64,000 nt of DNA from Margaritispora aquatica (Eukaryota > Ascomycota > Leotiomycetes > Helotiales > Discinellaceae): assembly GCA_007644065.1 (NCBI GenBank), contig VJWN01000001.1, positions 2,370,340 through 2,434,339 on the forward strand, read 5' to 3'. The position numbers and the translations under genes were made by a program. The notes beneath the pieces are model-generated. The model was not told where the DNA came from and did no database searches. It saw only the letters and a list, made by a program, of their open reading frames with translations. This document shows positions 37,033 through 48,763 of this stretch, one piece after another (the first letter of the stretch is position 1; every line of letters begins with the position of its first letter).

Positions 37033-38600
37033 TCACACTCCACCAATCGGTTTCCATGGCAAAGACTCCAATGCCTTTCTGAGCCTATCGATATGAGTAG
37101 CTGAAACAAAAGTGTGGTAAGAACTAACCTTCTCAAGCCCTCGGCCAACATTTTCTCGTCCAAGCTTGCATACACAATCCTGAACCAGCCCAACTTCTCG
37201 TTATGCTCTTCGCCAGGGTGTAGAAACACTCCATTATCCACGAAATGCTGGGCTAGCTGGTACTCTCTTTCCCTCTTAGCTATATCAAGCTCGTCTGCTG
37301 GCAAGAAAGGGCTGAAGTCGGCATAGACAAACAGCCCTGCATTAGTCTTTTTGTTGTAGTTGACACCAAGTTTATCAAGAGCTCGTGTGGTTGTCTGGTA
37401 GCCAGCGGCAAGGTTCCGACGTGCTTTAGCAAGATATGAGGTGGTGAATGCTGTATCAGAGAGAAGTGTGTTGGCTATTGCGATGGATGGGCCAGATGGT
37501 GGATGGAAGCGAGAGATCGAGCTACAAGCACGGTAAACAGGGAGGGACTTTGTAATCAAGGCTCCGATACGAAGGCCAGCTGCCCCGAAGTCCTAGATTG
37601 GATAATTTAGCATTCGCATTTTGCAAAAAGAGGAGATCAGCTAAGACCTTGCTGGGTCCGTAGAGAACATGCACGTAATCTGGATCTATCAATCCGTCGG
37701 TATTGATTGAAAGAACAGACGTGAAGGTGGAGGCCTCAGGGTTGCCTGAGTCGAAGACTGATAAGGCGTATACTTCATCGCTGATCAGATGTATCTTATG
37801 TTTGCCACAGAATGACAAAATAGCACGAAGAGTTGAAAGTGGATAGCACTGTCCTGTTGTTGTCAAGTCTCGCTTTCCTTCTCATATTCCTGGAGGACTC
37901 ACCAAGTGGGTTGCTGGGATTTGATATCAGCAAAGCTCGAATCTTGAATCCATTGGACTTTGCATTCTTCATGCCTGACTCAAAATTCGTGAGAACACCT
38001 ATATCAAAACTATCCGAATCTCCCATTTCAGCATAGATGATGTTCAACCTCGCTTCGTTTCCGAAGTCCAACTCAAATCGTCCATAAATCGGCGAGCTGA
38101 CCAGGATCCCATCTCCTAGATCTCCAAGACTAAACGCAAGCATGTTCTCAATACTTGTAACTCCGGCTCCAACAAGGATGTCGGAGGGGAGGACAGGAGT
38201 GAAGGGCGCGAAATGGGAGTTGAGGAAAGCGGCTAAGGTAGCAGGGAACTCAGGGCCACCAAATGTGCTATATGAAGATGTAAATGCCGCCCCAGATATC
38301 TGACCTTGAATTTTTTAAGCTGAGTATCTTCTGGAGGGGTATTGATGTCATACATTCGCTGCAATATACTCTTCAAGCTCCCGTTGTACGCTTGTCTGTG
38401 ATTGATTAGGAAGAGCGAAAGAGCCATGTTTGCTATTTTGAATAACTTACTATTTCAGCAGTGGAAAATGAGATCAAACCAGAAGGGTTCGAGACTTCAT
38501 CATATTTTTGACTCGTCGAAGGTGCAAACCTCCATGGAATTTCGAGACCAGCGATGTTCTCATCTCCCCTCTTCGACAGTATTGAGGTCATTGTCAACAT
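37033..38600 (-). CDS. ACC-synthase-like class I/II aminotransferase (PLP enzyme)
   Basis: Predicted 436 residues from exons 38600-38451, 38395-38354, 38299-37903, 37853-37648, 37592-37129 and 37084-37033; introns 55, 54, 49, 55 and 44 nt. All junctions restore a conserved frame. Fold-type I features: 'LVGAGVTSIENML', 'SNPSNPLG' and 'LISDEVYA'. The PLP-binding Lys265 is the last codon of exon 4 (YGPSK) and is followed by DFGAAGLRIG, the SKD..G..G.R.G pattern of ACC synthases and related aminotransferases. A C-terminal Arg ('GWFRIVYA') binds substrate carboxylate. Fungal members usually act as aminotransferases in secondary metabolism or of unknown substrate rather than in ethylene synthesis. 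No other biosynthetic gene is adjacent. Exon 6 acceptor (GATAG) was chosen because the nearer CAG gives a stop. Confidence 0.92.
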
Positions 38601-39133
38601 CGGTAGTTTCAACTTTTGAGAACTAAAGCTATGGTGATGAAAAATGCGTGAAAACCATATAAATACACAAAAGATTCTTAAAGCACATGAAATTTCTTGT
38701 CAGATACTTGCTCATCTTCCATTTCTCCCACTCTTCATATCACGTGAGTGAAGTCTGGCCGTGATTCAGACAACGTTGGTCTTTCATGTCAAGAATGTGT
38801 GTAATACAGCAGTCTCTTGCCACTGAACGTAATGTAATATAATAAAGCATGGCGCGTATCAGCGGCGGGAGGTTGAATTGTTGAACATGACAATGACGTC
38901 CCTTGCTAGCTGGTCTTGAGGACAATTCTAGGTTGAATGGAATCCTACCAAAGTCACATGATGCTCTCACGTCTTTCAATGTCTTCATCTTCTGATCCAG
39001 AACTGTATCAAGCCCCCTAACCAACCCAGATGAGCACTTGCGATGGACTGCAGAGCGAATAATATCGTAAGGAGAGAAACATACTCCTAATATTAAGAAG
39101 GCAAATAGCGCGACTTGGACATTCATTACATCT
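38601..39133. promoter_or_regulatory. Upstream region of the aminotransferase
   Basis: 533 bp between the aminotransferase start and the MITE. A TATAAATA run at 38660-38667 (a TATA-like element on either strand) lies about 60 bp upstream of the start codon. A short minus-strand frame at 38740-39126 has no domain. Confidence 0.4.
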
Positions 39134-39566
39134 TTGATCTTCAGTGTTCGAAATGGGTCGACCCGGGTCGACCTAGAGGGGTAGTCGGGTGGTTACCCGA
39201 CCCAAGTAAAGTTTAAAGGATAGATACCTAGGATTTCGAAGGGTGTCCGGATTTCTCCGGGTTAACCCGGCTTTTCGGAATAATGTAAATACGTACCGTA
39301 AGCCAATAAAAGGCTTTAGATTAGACCGATTATTATCTAAAAGTCTACGTGACTTGTAGAGGGATTTAAACGAGAAACTAATCTTATTACTTAAGTACGT
39401 CTCCTTACTATATATATATATACTAAAAAAGCTGGATTTACCCGGATTTTTAAATTTTTAAACTAGTAATACCTAACCCGTCAAAAATACGTCGGATGGA
39501 TATCTAGCTCAAAATCTGGCGGGTTGAACGGGTTGACCCGGGCGAATTTCGAACACTGTTGATCTT
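39134..39566. mobile_element. 417-bp hAT-type MITE with 8-bp target-site duplication
   Basis: The element spans 39142-39558. It is bounded by identical 8-bp direct repeats TTGATCTT (39134-39141 and 39559-39566), the duplication length typical of hAT transposons. Its terminal inverted repeats begin CAGTGTTCGAAAT, 13 of 13 identical at both ends, then remain alignable with a gap through CCCGGGTC(G/A)ACC. It has no open reading frame of note, so it is non-autonomous. The interior contains a perfect palindrome CCGGGTTAACCCGG (39257-39270), a (TA)n run near 39412 and an AT-rich core. The intact duplication and well-matched ends suggest a fairly recent insertion, about 0.6 kb upstream of the NLR gene. 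Confidence 0.9.
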
Positions 39567-40144
39567 GATGTAAGGTGAGGACCAGAGGACAACAGAGGCA
39601 ATCACTATGTTCTTTTGCTGAGTTGCATGGATTTTTTAGACCTATACACAAATCATTTTATATCATTAGCAATTGCCTGCGCTTGGCGTTCTCCGTTTTT
39701 TTTGGGGGACGCTTTCAGATCTTCACGAGGAGTTCAGCATTAGGTAGGTCTTCTAAGCTGGCTTTAGCCCTCTAACAATCTATTGAAATATGGTCAACTC
39801 TGGGTTGATACCAAATACTAGCACGATGAATTCAGCAGGTCCGGAGTTTTCCATACATTCCTGCTCAGAGTGAATCACAATGTTCTATTTTGGGAATTCA
39901 TGTGACACAAATCCTCCTTCAGCTCGACGCCACAATGGCTCGGCTGCCTTCACCTCAATTAAACTCACCTCTGCCTGAACTTCACAATGAAGTGGGTATA
40001 TAAAATTCAATCAGCTCGTTCAGGCAGGTCGAAGTTCTCCCCTAGAGATATTCTGAACTATCGACACAAGCATTGCCGGATCCTACTATCACGAACCGAA
40101 ACCACCTCGCTGAATACCTCGATGCTAGGGCCGAAAAACTCATA
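39567..40144 (+). promoter_or_regulatory. Promoter region of the NACHT-ankyrin gene, with TATA box
   Basis: 578 bp between the MITE and the start codon. A strong TATA element (TATATAAAA, 39997-40005) lies about 140 bp upstream of the ATG. The leader in between is CT-rich. The MITE's right end is about 440 bp upstream of the TATA box. Confidence 0.5.
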
Positions 40145-43100
40145 ATGGCGGATCAAGACTTCGTAATAATCTCGCATGCCGGTGAGAATGACCTCGTAAA
40201 TCTCAGATAGTGTATTGACTATACTAGATGCTCAATCTCAGCCTACTGAGGAAGAATTGCAAGCGCTTCTGGCATGGCTAGGGCCTACAGATTACTCGGG
40301 GGAGGGTAGTGAATATCAAAAGCATGTTCATGCGCATGTTGCTCATACTGGCAACTGGCTCTTTGAGACGAAGCAGTACGCAGATTGGACTCGGTCTAAT
40401 GATTGTGGAATACTTTGGATAAAAGGCGTTCCTGGAAGCGGAAAGTCCGTCCTGGCTAGTAACTTGGTCAGAACTCTTTGCGAACAGCATCAGGAGATAC
40501 CAGTGTTATACTTTTTCTTCCGAAACATAATAAGGAGCAATAGTCGGCCGATTTTTATGCTCCGTGATCTCCTAGCCCAGCTCTTGCCGTTTTCGTCACA
40601 ACTGAGTGCGTCTCTTGCACGGTTGATGTCCAAGTATCCGACTGTAGAGAATACACCAATTTCTGACTTACGGGATACATTGATTACCTCTTTATCGATT
40701 GTTCCGGGAGCCTTTGTTGTGGTGGATGCTCTTGATGAGGTGGAAGCAAGTGAAGAGGCATTTGCCACAAAGTTTCTTCTTGATTTAAGTACTCTCAAGC
40801 CATCATCCATCAAAATTGTCGTTACCAGTCGCCCACTTCCTGTCTATGACACTTTGCCTGAAGCATCTCGTATCCTAATCTTGAGGTTGCTTGGGAAAGT
40901 TGTTGATCAAGATATCGCAACTTACATAACTCATCGGCTTGAAAACCAATCTCAAAGGGACATCAACCATGAAGAAAAATCATCTATCCACGCATATCTT
41001 TGCAATGGAGACCAGCCAGGGTTATTTCTCCAAGCTAGGCTTTTGTTAGATGAGTTGATTCAAAGCAATGAACCAATAGAGAAGTCACTGGCACAACCTC
41101 TTCAGTCAATGGCTCAAATGTACCAGGACATCCTTCGTGGAATTTCTTCACGGACTGGAGTATCGCAGGACTTACAAGTACATGTACTCGAATGGATCAT
41201 TCATGCACCACGTCCAGTTCGACTTCTTGAGCTCGCGGAGCTATTTCTGTCACAGGGTGTCTTTATCGATATTCAAACGGCAAAGTCAATGTTAAAAGTC
41301 TGCTGTGGGCCACTGCTGGAAGTGCTCGAAAATGAGACACTTTCAATTATTCACCACTCTTTTACGGAATTTCTGGTTGACTCCAATCGTATAGCTTTCG
41401 GGAACGAAAAGCTTTTCCCAGTATTGAATGCATCAGCAGTTCATGGAAAGCTCACTTCCGAGATCATTAACTACCTTCTCTATACGCTTTCTTTGTATGA
41501 TACAAGAAATGAGAGGAGTTGGGTCGATCAAGAGAGGATGAAGAGACATCGACTCCAGCATCCGTTCTTGCAATATGCCGTCGAATATTGGCCACACCAT
41601 TTCTCGAAGGGCATGGTTCGACAAGGAGAAGGAAGCAATCTTCAACTCTACCAAAAACTTGATCTACTACTTGATAAGCAAGGTTCCGCATTTGATGCGT
41701 TGCTTCGATTCAGCGCAGTTGACCGACGTGATACCACATTGGGAAGTGAGTGTATTCATCTAGCCGCTCATCTTGGGTTGAAAGAGTATGTCGAGTATCT
41801 CCTGCAGAGTGGCATAAACCCAGACACTCGGTGCCCCTATGACCGGACTCCAATAATTTTCGCAGCCTCACAGGGCCACAGCGAATTGATCACACTCATT
41901 GCAACGTATGGTGGTAATATTGAAGCTACAGACATTCTTGGATTGACTGCTCTGCATCATGCAGCCTTCAAAAACCAAGGGGCCGCGGTCGAGGCTCTTA
42001 TTGCGTGTGGGGCGAATCTCATGTGTATGAAAACCAACGAAATGATGTCAAAAACAATTAATTACGGTTGCTACGACCCATTTCCCGCACGGGGATATCA
42101 ACGTCAGATAGATTCATGGGGCAAAGCTGTAGGACAACAATCCATCCAGGGCTGTACTCCAATTCAGTTCGCTTGCGAGTATGGAGCTTCATGTACGGTG
42201 ATCATCCTGATACGACATTTGAACCGGGATCAGCGAGCAACAATCAGTCTCCATTCAGTGGTGCAAAAGGGCCATGCTGAAGTCCTTTCGACTTTGCTCC
42301 AGTATCCCGAGGTCTTGGTCAAGATTGATGAAATAGACTGTAATGGCAACACGCCTCTCATTCTAGCTAGCAGAGACATAAACCCCGAAGTTGTCGGTCT
42401 CCTCCTGAAAGCTGGAGCAAGTATCTTACCCGTGCCCAGGGGAGATAAAGAACAGAACTCATACATCACACTTGGACAGAAGCGAAGAAGGGTTGAAACG
42501 AACGTGGGAATGTCACCTTTAGACGCCTGGTCAGAATTATTTCGTGACATGAACCCTCGAAACGAAGCCACCTTGCTTGTGAATATGGAAGAAGTTGCAG
42601 ATATGCTTGTTCATGCTGGCTGTGACGTTAATGCTCGGTCATCTGACGGCCACACCCTTCTCTCTCGATGGAGCAATCATTTCTCATCTGCAGCCATAAC
42701 CAAGAAATACGTGTTCATTCTAGTGCAGCATGGTGCAGATCCAAACGCAAAATCACAAAATGGAAGCATGCCTCTGCATTATATGCGTGGCAGAAGTGAA
42801 GAACATGAAGCAATATTGATTTTACTTGAAGCTGGAGCTAAGATCAATGCTGTTAGAGAGTCTGATGGAAGGACGCCTGTCCTCAATATGGCGTTCTCTA
42901 CGCATGATGTTCCAAATATTTCACCATTTATTAAGTATGGGGTCGATTTCAGTGTGCAAGATAAGGAAGGCAATTCTGTCCTGCATTTCATCATGAGGAA
43001 GAGCAAATCAACATACCCTATGGACGGTTGGCTGGACGTATGTGATGTGAGAGTCAAGAACCATCTTGGTCAGAGCTGCCTGTTTGCCCTCGTACATCGG

Positions 43101-46100
43101 TGGCCTGGCTGGGGGCTGGAGAAGATCATCAAGCAGGCTGTAGAGAGAGGCGTCGATCTAGAGACGAGAAGTCTTAATGGTCGGACTGCTTTAATGGAGG
43201 CATGTTGTGAAGGAGGCAACGAACACATTCAAGCCTTTCTAGAAGCTGGTGCTAACCCGAAGGCCATAGATCTTGACGGTAGATCTTGTAAGTTGCCCCC
43301 ACTGATATGAGTTTTGAGTTATTAGCTCATGAATACGATTCAGGTCTTCATTATGTTCTTTCAGCCCAGCCGTCCAATTTAAGTGGACGATCAAGGGCGT
43401 TTGAGGAGTTTGAGAAAATAATAAGGCAACTAATCTCTGCTGGGGCTGATGCTACGGCAACAGACTACGCTGGTAACCATCTGATTCATGCTTCCATCTG
43501 GGGGCGGAAATGGTCTATGGGACGCTTAGATGTTGCCGATCCGATCAAGACTGCCGTCAAATTTGGTGGTGACGTTGGAGCTCGAAACCATGCTGGACAA
43601 AATGCCCTTCACCTAGCTGCCTCTAGACGGTTAGATTTAGACCTTCAACGGCAAAACTTTGACGCCACAAGAATAGAGTATCTGCTGAACATCGGTATAC
43701 CTCATTCGGAACAAGATATTAATGGAGCAACACCGGTCCATCTGGCAGCTGCTTCATCAGAGGCAATGTTATGGAAGCTGATATTGGCTGGAGCAAATTT
43801 AAAGATAAGAGATTTTAAAGATCGAACAGCTCTTCACTATGCTGCAGAAAACCTTAGTAACACAACTGGCATACTTTGCGAAATATATCGGAAGAATCTT
43901 TGGACTGTTGATGAAATGGATATGAACGGACGCACGCCTCTTCACGAGGCCGCTTCAAAGGGAAATTACGAAGGAGTCATGTATCTTCTTGAGAGCGGCG
44001 CAGATCCTTCTCACATTGATCAGCTCCAGAAGGCTCCACTGCATTGTGCAGCCGCTTTCCAAAGATTGGAGCACGTCGAGAGCCTAGAGAGAGGCTTCTA
44101 CTCTAGAAATAGAGATAGTTCCAGTTCAGAAAGAACTCAGGTATTTCTTGGGGATTCCAGAAAGCTTTTGAGGCCTCTCGGGCTGTGGGCAGATGCGGAA
44201 GTCGATCAATGCACCGCACATGATGCTGTTCTCGCTCTCTTGGAATGGAAAGCCGATCCGTCTCTTATTGACTACTTAGGCAGAACCGCTTATGACATTG
44301 CCGTTCTGAATGGAAATGGAAATGTAGCGGACATCTTGGCTCCCTTGACTTTGCGTTCGGTAGCAAGTAGTGCACTGATTGGCCACTATCCGGACATCTT
44401 GGCACAAAAATGGTTGGCATCGAGTTCCCGAGATATGACGAACATTATTAAGTCTGTTTCCTATAACCAAGGGAGCAATAATCGATTTTTGGAGTCCGCT
44501 GTCTACTTGGGTAACTCCACTCTCCTCGAGAGCTTGTTAGCTGCCGGTTGTGATCCCAGAGAATCCAGAGAAGCTGATGATGATTTCACAATTGTCCACG
44601 CTGTCGTCATGGCAGGACAAATATCGATGATGAAAAGTTTCGCAAAATACATAGGCGACATCAACACGTTCAACCCTCCCTTGCTGCACTCAGCTGTTGA
44701 GAGAGAAGGATCAAACATAAATATGGTGAAGCTCCTGCTTGAACTTGGTGCAGATCCGAACAACTTGTTACATCGACCCGAAGACATGCGATCAATGAAC
44801 AGAAAACCACATTATGGCAAATTTCCCTTGATTGATAAAAGTCACACTGTTTTGCATAGACTGTCGGCAGGATACTGCTGGTGGTATCCTCATGCAATAT
44901 CTGCTATCGTGAAAAAAGGTGTTGACCTGGAGCTTACAAACTCTGAAGGGATGACAGCCTTGCATTTGGCAATCTCTCTAAAGGAACACGGTTTTTGGAG
45001 AGACCAGTGTATAGACGTACTGCTTTCATCAGGCGCCGACGTAAATAAGGTATATGATAAAGAGCATTTGACACCTCTTAACATGGCCTTAGAAGGAGGC
45101 TGTGGGATCGAAATCGTTCAGAAACTGCTCAAGTACGGTGCCGATATTGGAGCTGGTCCAAACCCTCCTATAGTTTCAGCAATCAAAGGAGCAGATCTGA
45201 AAGGAACAAAGCTCTTGCTTGACGCAGGTGCTGATCCAAATGGGCTGTATGGTGAAGACGATAGGCTCCCACTACAAATAGCCGCAGATGCATTCACAGA
45301 AGACTACATGAACTGTGAAGAAGGACCAGAGGGTCTTGAGGATGTCATCACATTACTTCTCGAGTCTGGTGCGAATCCTCTTGCTGATGTGGAATCTGAT
45401 GAGCTTGGCTCGACAAAGATTTTCCATTACTTCTGCACGAAGAATGCCCCTATCACGCCATTCATCAACTTTGGCGTGGACATCGAGGCTAGAGACTCGT
45501 GTGATAGAACCCCACTACACGCTGCATGCTCCTACTATGGTTATATAGGCCAGGTAAGTCTCTTCTATTTTCAGGTTCCCTTCATACCTTATGTGTACAT
45601 TAGTAACTTACTGTGACTTGCCTCCTTCAAACACAAGAGATAGGTGACTGACTTGATCTTGAATTAGGGTGGCATGATATGGGTTGCTGGCGAACTAATT
45701 TCGAACGGCGCCGAAGTCGATGTTGTCGACAGCAGCCAAAATACGCCACTGCAATGCACAATGCAAACCAACAGTGATTTGACTGAAATCTTTGGCGACT
45801 TAATAGCGAACGGCGCATCGGTCAATATACCAAACTCTGAAGGCAGGACAGTGCTTTACTACGTGATCAAACACAGCGAGCATGATACCGATTGCATATA
45901 CTATCTTCTCGAGACTTTGATGGAGAAAGGAGCAAGCCCAAATATCGGCACGGATGATGACGGATCATCAAATCTTCACCTTTTGGCTTCGATTCTCGCT
46001 GGATGTGTGCAGTTCGAGGGCGATGACAGCGGAGGAAATTTCGAAGCCTACGAAAATCTCTATTGGCAATTCGTTGATCTTGGCTGCGACCCCGAAGCAC

Positions 46101-46441
46101 GAGATGATGCTGGCGAGACACCAGCTTTTCATTTTGTGAAGAGATCGATTTATGAGCAGAGACCTGGAATATTGAACGCTGTACATTGGAAGAGGTATTT
46201 GGAGAAGTGTGATGTGCAAGCTGTGAACGAAGATGGCGATAATTTGCTTCATGCTGTGGCGAGGAGAGAGGAGAATAGACAGTCCGATGACAATACAGAT
46301 GCTGAGAGACTGTTCAAGTTGCTGATAGATATGGGAGTTGATCCGAGGAAAGAGAACAAAGCAGGAGTATCACCCCTTGATGTTGCGGCTACGTGCGGAA
46401 AGACTGGGATTTTGGAGATGTTTGAGAGGGAGAGTCAATGA
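40145..46441 (+). CDS. NACHT-ankyrin NOD-like receptor (fungal NLR)
   Basis: Predicted 2026 residues from exons 40145-40181, 40228-43287, 43344-45553 and 45668-46441; introns 46, 56 and 114 nt, all in frame. Exon 1 encodes only 12 residues. Domain order: a short N-terminal region with 'LGPTDYSGEGSEYQKHV' that usually precedes fungal NACHT domains; a NACHT NTPase with Walker A GVPGSGKS (79-86), Walker B VVVDALDE (176-183) and sensor VVTSRP (210-215); a winged-helix/linker region to about 515; then over 20 ankyrin repeats to the end ('LTALHHAAF', 'GRTPLHEAASKGN' and similar). Fungal NLRs of this type act in non-self recognition and programmed cell death. No HET, lipase or nucleoside-phosphorylase effector domain is fused at the N-terminus, so signalling must use a partner or the short N-terminus. 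Confidence 0.93.
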
Positions 46442-47496
46442 ACGGCAGCTAGGTAGTTGAAGTTGAGCTCCATTGTAAGATATGTCTGAGAGAAGATCGT
46501 CTCTTCACTTTATTAACGAGTTTTCCTTGCGAAATTTACCTCATGATATAAAGGTTTGGTCTCTCGCCCTGTATTATTGAAGTTCTTGAGTATCTATTCC
46601 TATAAGAGCTTTTCATCAACCTGCTCTATCTGATCACATTTATCAGACACGTATGTTCACAGGAATCTTGCAAAGACGACATCACCCATACTGTACCTTG
46701 ACCAACAACGAGCGAACTCCAAGTGGGTATGTAGTGACAGAGTCCTGATTTACTACTTCCTCTTTGCGCCCCACGCTTGCCAAACATGCAGCAATGAAAC
46801 TCTCTCCAACCGCTCGCAAGTACGACTTCAAGCAACACAGTATGGGCTTCGACTGCGGCTTTGGTTTCTAGCCCTTTCAGAAGCGCACGAATGCAACTAG
46901 GAGCAGCGCAAGCTCTTCCTGCGAGAGATGCTTGACATACGGGCTGCGAGACAGCGCAGAACATGGCCCAGTTTCCTGAGTACCCGGCCAAGTCTCCGAG
47001 CCAAGCACATCGGTCATTTAAATTGCTAGACAAGGAGACCATTTGTGATATAAGGAGTTTGTGGGTATGTCTTGCAGATTGCAACTGGGCGGGGAAGGAC
47101 AAGGACCGAGCCGAGGTCTTCGCTCGAAGAGCCTCGTAAGGTCCTTTCGGGCGATGATTGGAGAGTTTGTCAGGGCTTTACCTTAGGTGCTCTCTCTGAA
47201 CCTTTTAGCGCCTTGGTATTGTGGCGTACCGTGACCAATTTTCACTAAAATAAAATTCGCACTGAAATCGCAATATCTTCGCGCATACCGAGCACACCAC
47301 TAATAAAACCATGTCTAGACGCGCGACGAATTTGCCCGGGCTACAAGGACCTAAACGCAGTGGAAGCACGAGGGAACCAGTAAAAAGCCTACAAAAAGCC
47401 AGCTTGGTACATGCAACCTATCTAACAGAGAAGGTACCAAGATAACACTACAGGACTAACTGGCCTGGATAATCTAACAAGGTTAATTACGTGCTC

Positions 47497-47539
47497 GGTC
47501 GTTACCATTTGAACTGAATCCTAGTTTCCATAAAACATC
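47497..47539 (+). repeat. 43-bp direct repeat, copy 1
   Basis: Identical to 48254-48296 except for one base (GGTCG[T/C]TACC...AAAACATC). The sequences flanking the two copies are unrelated. It may be the boundary of a decayed element or a duplicated end. Confidence 0.8.
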
Positions 47540-48092
47540 TTAATCTGATTGCCTTCGCATGTAGTGTTGGAAACCGTCTTATGCCAAGTTCTTCGTTGGA
47601 ATATTAAATGCCCATGACCGGTTCTGACAATGAGTACTACTCGATCTATTAAAGTAAATAACCTAGTCCTTCCAAATCTAAAAAATGATTCAAAAGGGTT
47701 ACAATAAGTATATTGCGAGGTTCTAGAAGTATTAAGACAGAAATACTCCAATGGCATACTTCTAAATAGTTAATTAGATAGTGTTTAGGTCGATTTGGTA
47801 TCATTTTTAGTAAGGAAATGCACCTTTACTGAAATTCCAAGTTAATAAAAACTTTTCTGTTGACTGCTCGGTTAATACTGTCAGCATTATTACCCACATT
47901 AGAGTTTATTTCATTTCCGGCTAATAGTACCCGTCACTACTCGTGGGGCCAAAAAGTCTACAAGCGAGCTAGCTATCCGGAAGACAAGCTGTATGAAAAA
48001 CCATATTCGACGTAAATACTGACCACACAGATTAAAGTTATGAATGCTAGCTCGTTTACAGACTTCCCAGCCACAAGTGTAAAAACTTGGCA

Positions 48093-48109
48093 ACTCGGTT
48101 CAACCGAGT
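48093..48109. repeat. 17-bp palindrome
   Basis: ACTCGGTT-C-AACCGAGT, perfect 8-bp arms around one base, immediately followed by another CGGTTAAC. It lies between the two 43-bp repeat copies. Confidence 0.6.
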
Positions 48110-48253
48110 CGGTTAACACGAAAGTAAACGACTGGAATGATATTGGCAACGCGATTCATTTTTTCGCCTTCTCGAATGATAGTAATGGCACATAAGTGTT
48201 CGATCAAAAGTTTGTCTATTGTCATTGGTGGTCGAAAGCTCAAAGATAGGTAA

Positions 48254-48296
48254 GGTCGCTACCATTTGAACTGAATCCTAGTTTCCATAAAACATC
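48254..48296 (+). repeat. 43-bp direct repeat, copy 2
   Basis: Second copy of the repeat at 47497-47539, 757 bp downstream in the same orientation; one mismatch. Confidence 0.8.
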
Positions 48297-48643
48297 AAAA
48301 GATGCTTTGAATCCTCAAGTACCGAGCGTGCCAATCAGTTCTCAATTAGATTACCCGAATATCGATCCACTTCATCTCAAAGATCGCAAGTTACCTATTT
48401 GAGAGTTAGCAGTGATGTACTGCAGAAAGTCGAGAAGTTACCACGTCGTATGAAAGGAGACATCTCCGTGATTCTGCGTACATGCGAGGCACAGTTCTGT
48501 TTCTGCAATGGAACCCTCGGTGAAATGCAGCATGAGTTTTGAGTGCATATTCTTCTTGAATTTTTAGCTCCTGTTGTATCTTTTTCCCGGCTGAGGTCAA
48601 AGAAGCAGCTCATCGAGAATAGAGTCTCTCTCTCAGATTCTTC

Positions 48644-48650
48644 TATATAA
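48644..48650 (+). promoter_or_regulatory. TATA box of the Hce2-type gene
   Basis: TATATAA 114 bp upstream of the start codon. Downstream in the leader is a doubled CATCATCAG unit (48691-48708). Strong TATA boxes are common before sharply regulated fungal effector genes; regulation here is inference. Confidence 0.5.
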
Positions 48651-48763
48651 GACGAGAGACGCTGCTACTTCAAGTAGAATTTTTCACCAGCATCATCAGC
48701 ATCATCAGCACTACCTGTATCAACCCTTCCAAACCCAACAGAAATCAATTCTTGTTGCCCAAT

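Larger units (their letters stand above)
46442..48763. other. AT-rich gene-free stretch with dispersed repeat, 2.3 kb
   Basis: No gene can be supported. The stretch from about 47200 to 48300 is AT-rich, lacks coding potential and holds two copies of a 43-bp direct repeat and a short palindrome, suggesting degraded transposon sequence. A minus-strand frame (46626-47102, 158 codons) has no recognised domain. The last ~120 bp are the leader of the Hce2 gene. Confidence 0.5.

Noticed and set aside
34042..38600. Biosynthetic gene cluster (regulator plus aminotransferase)
   Set aside because: No backbone synthase, oxidase or transporter is adjacent; the MFS gene is 14 kb away beyond the NLR.
46626..47102. 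158-codon minus-strand frame after the NLR gene
   Set aside because: Cys/Ala/Leu-rich with no known motif; may be decayed sequence, not enough to call a gene.
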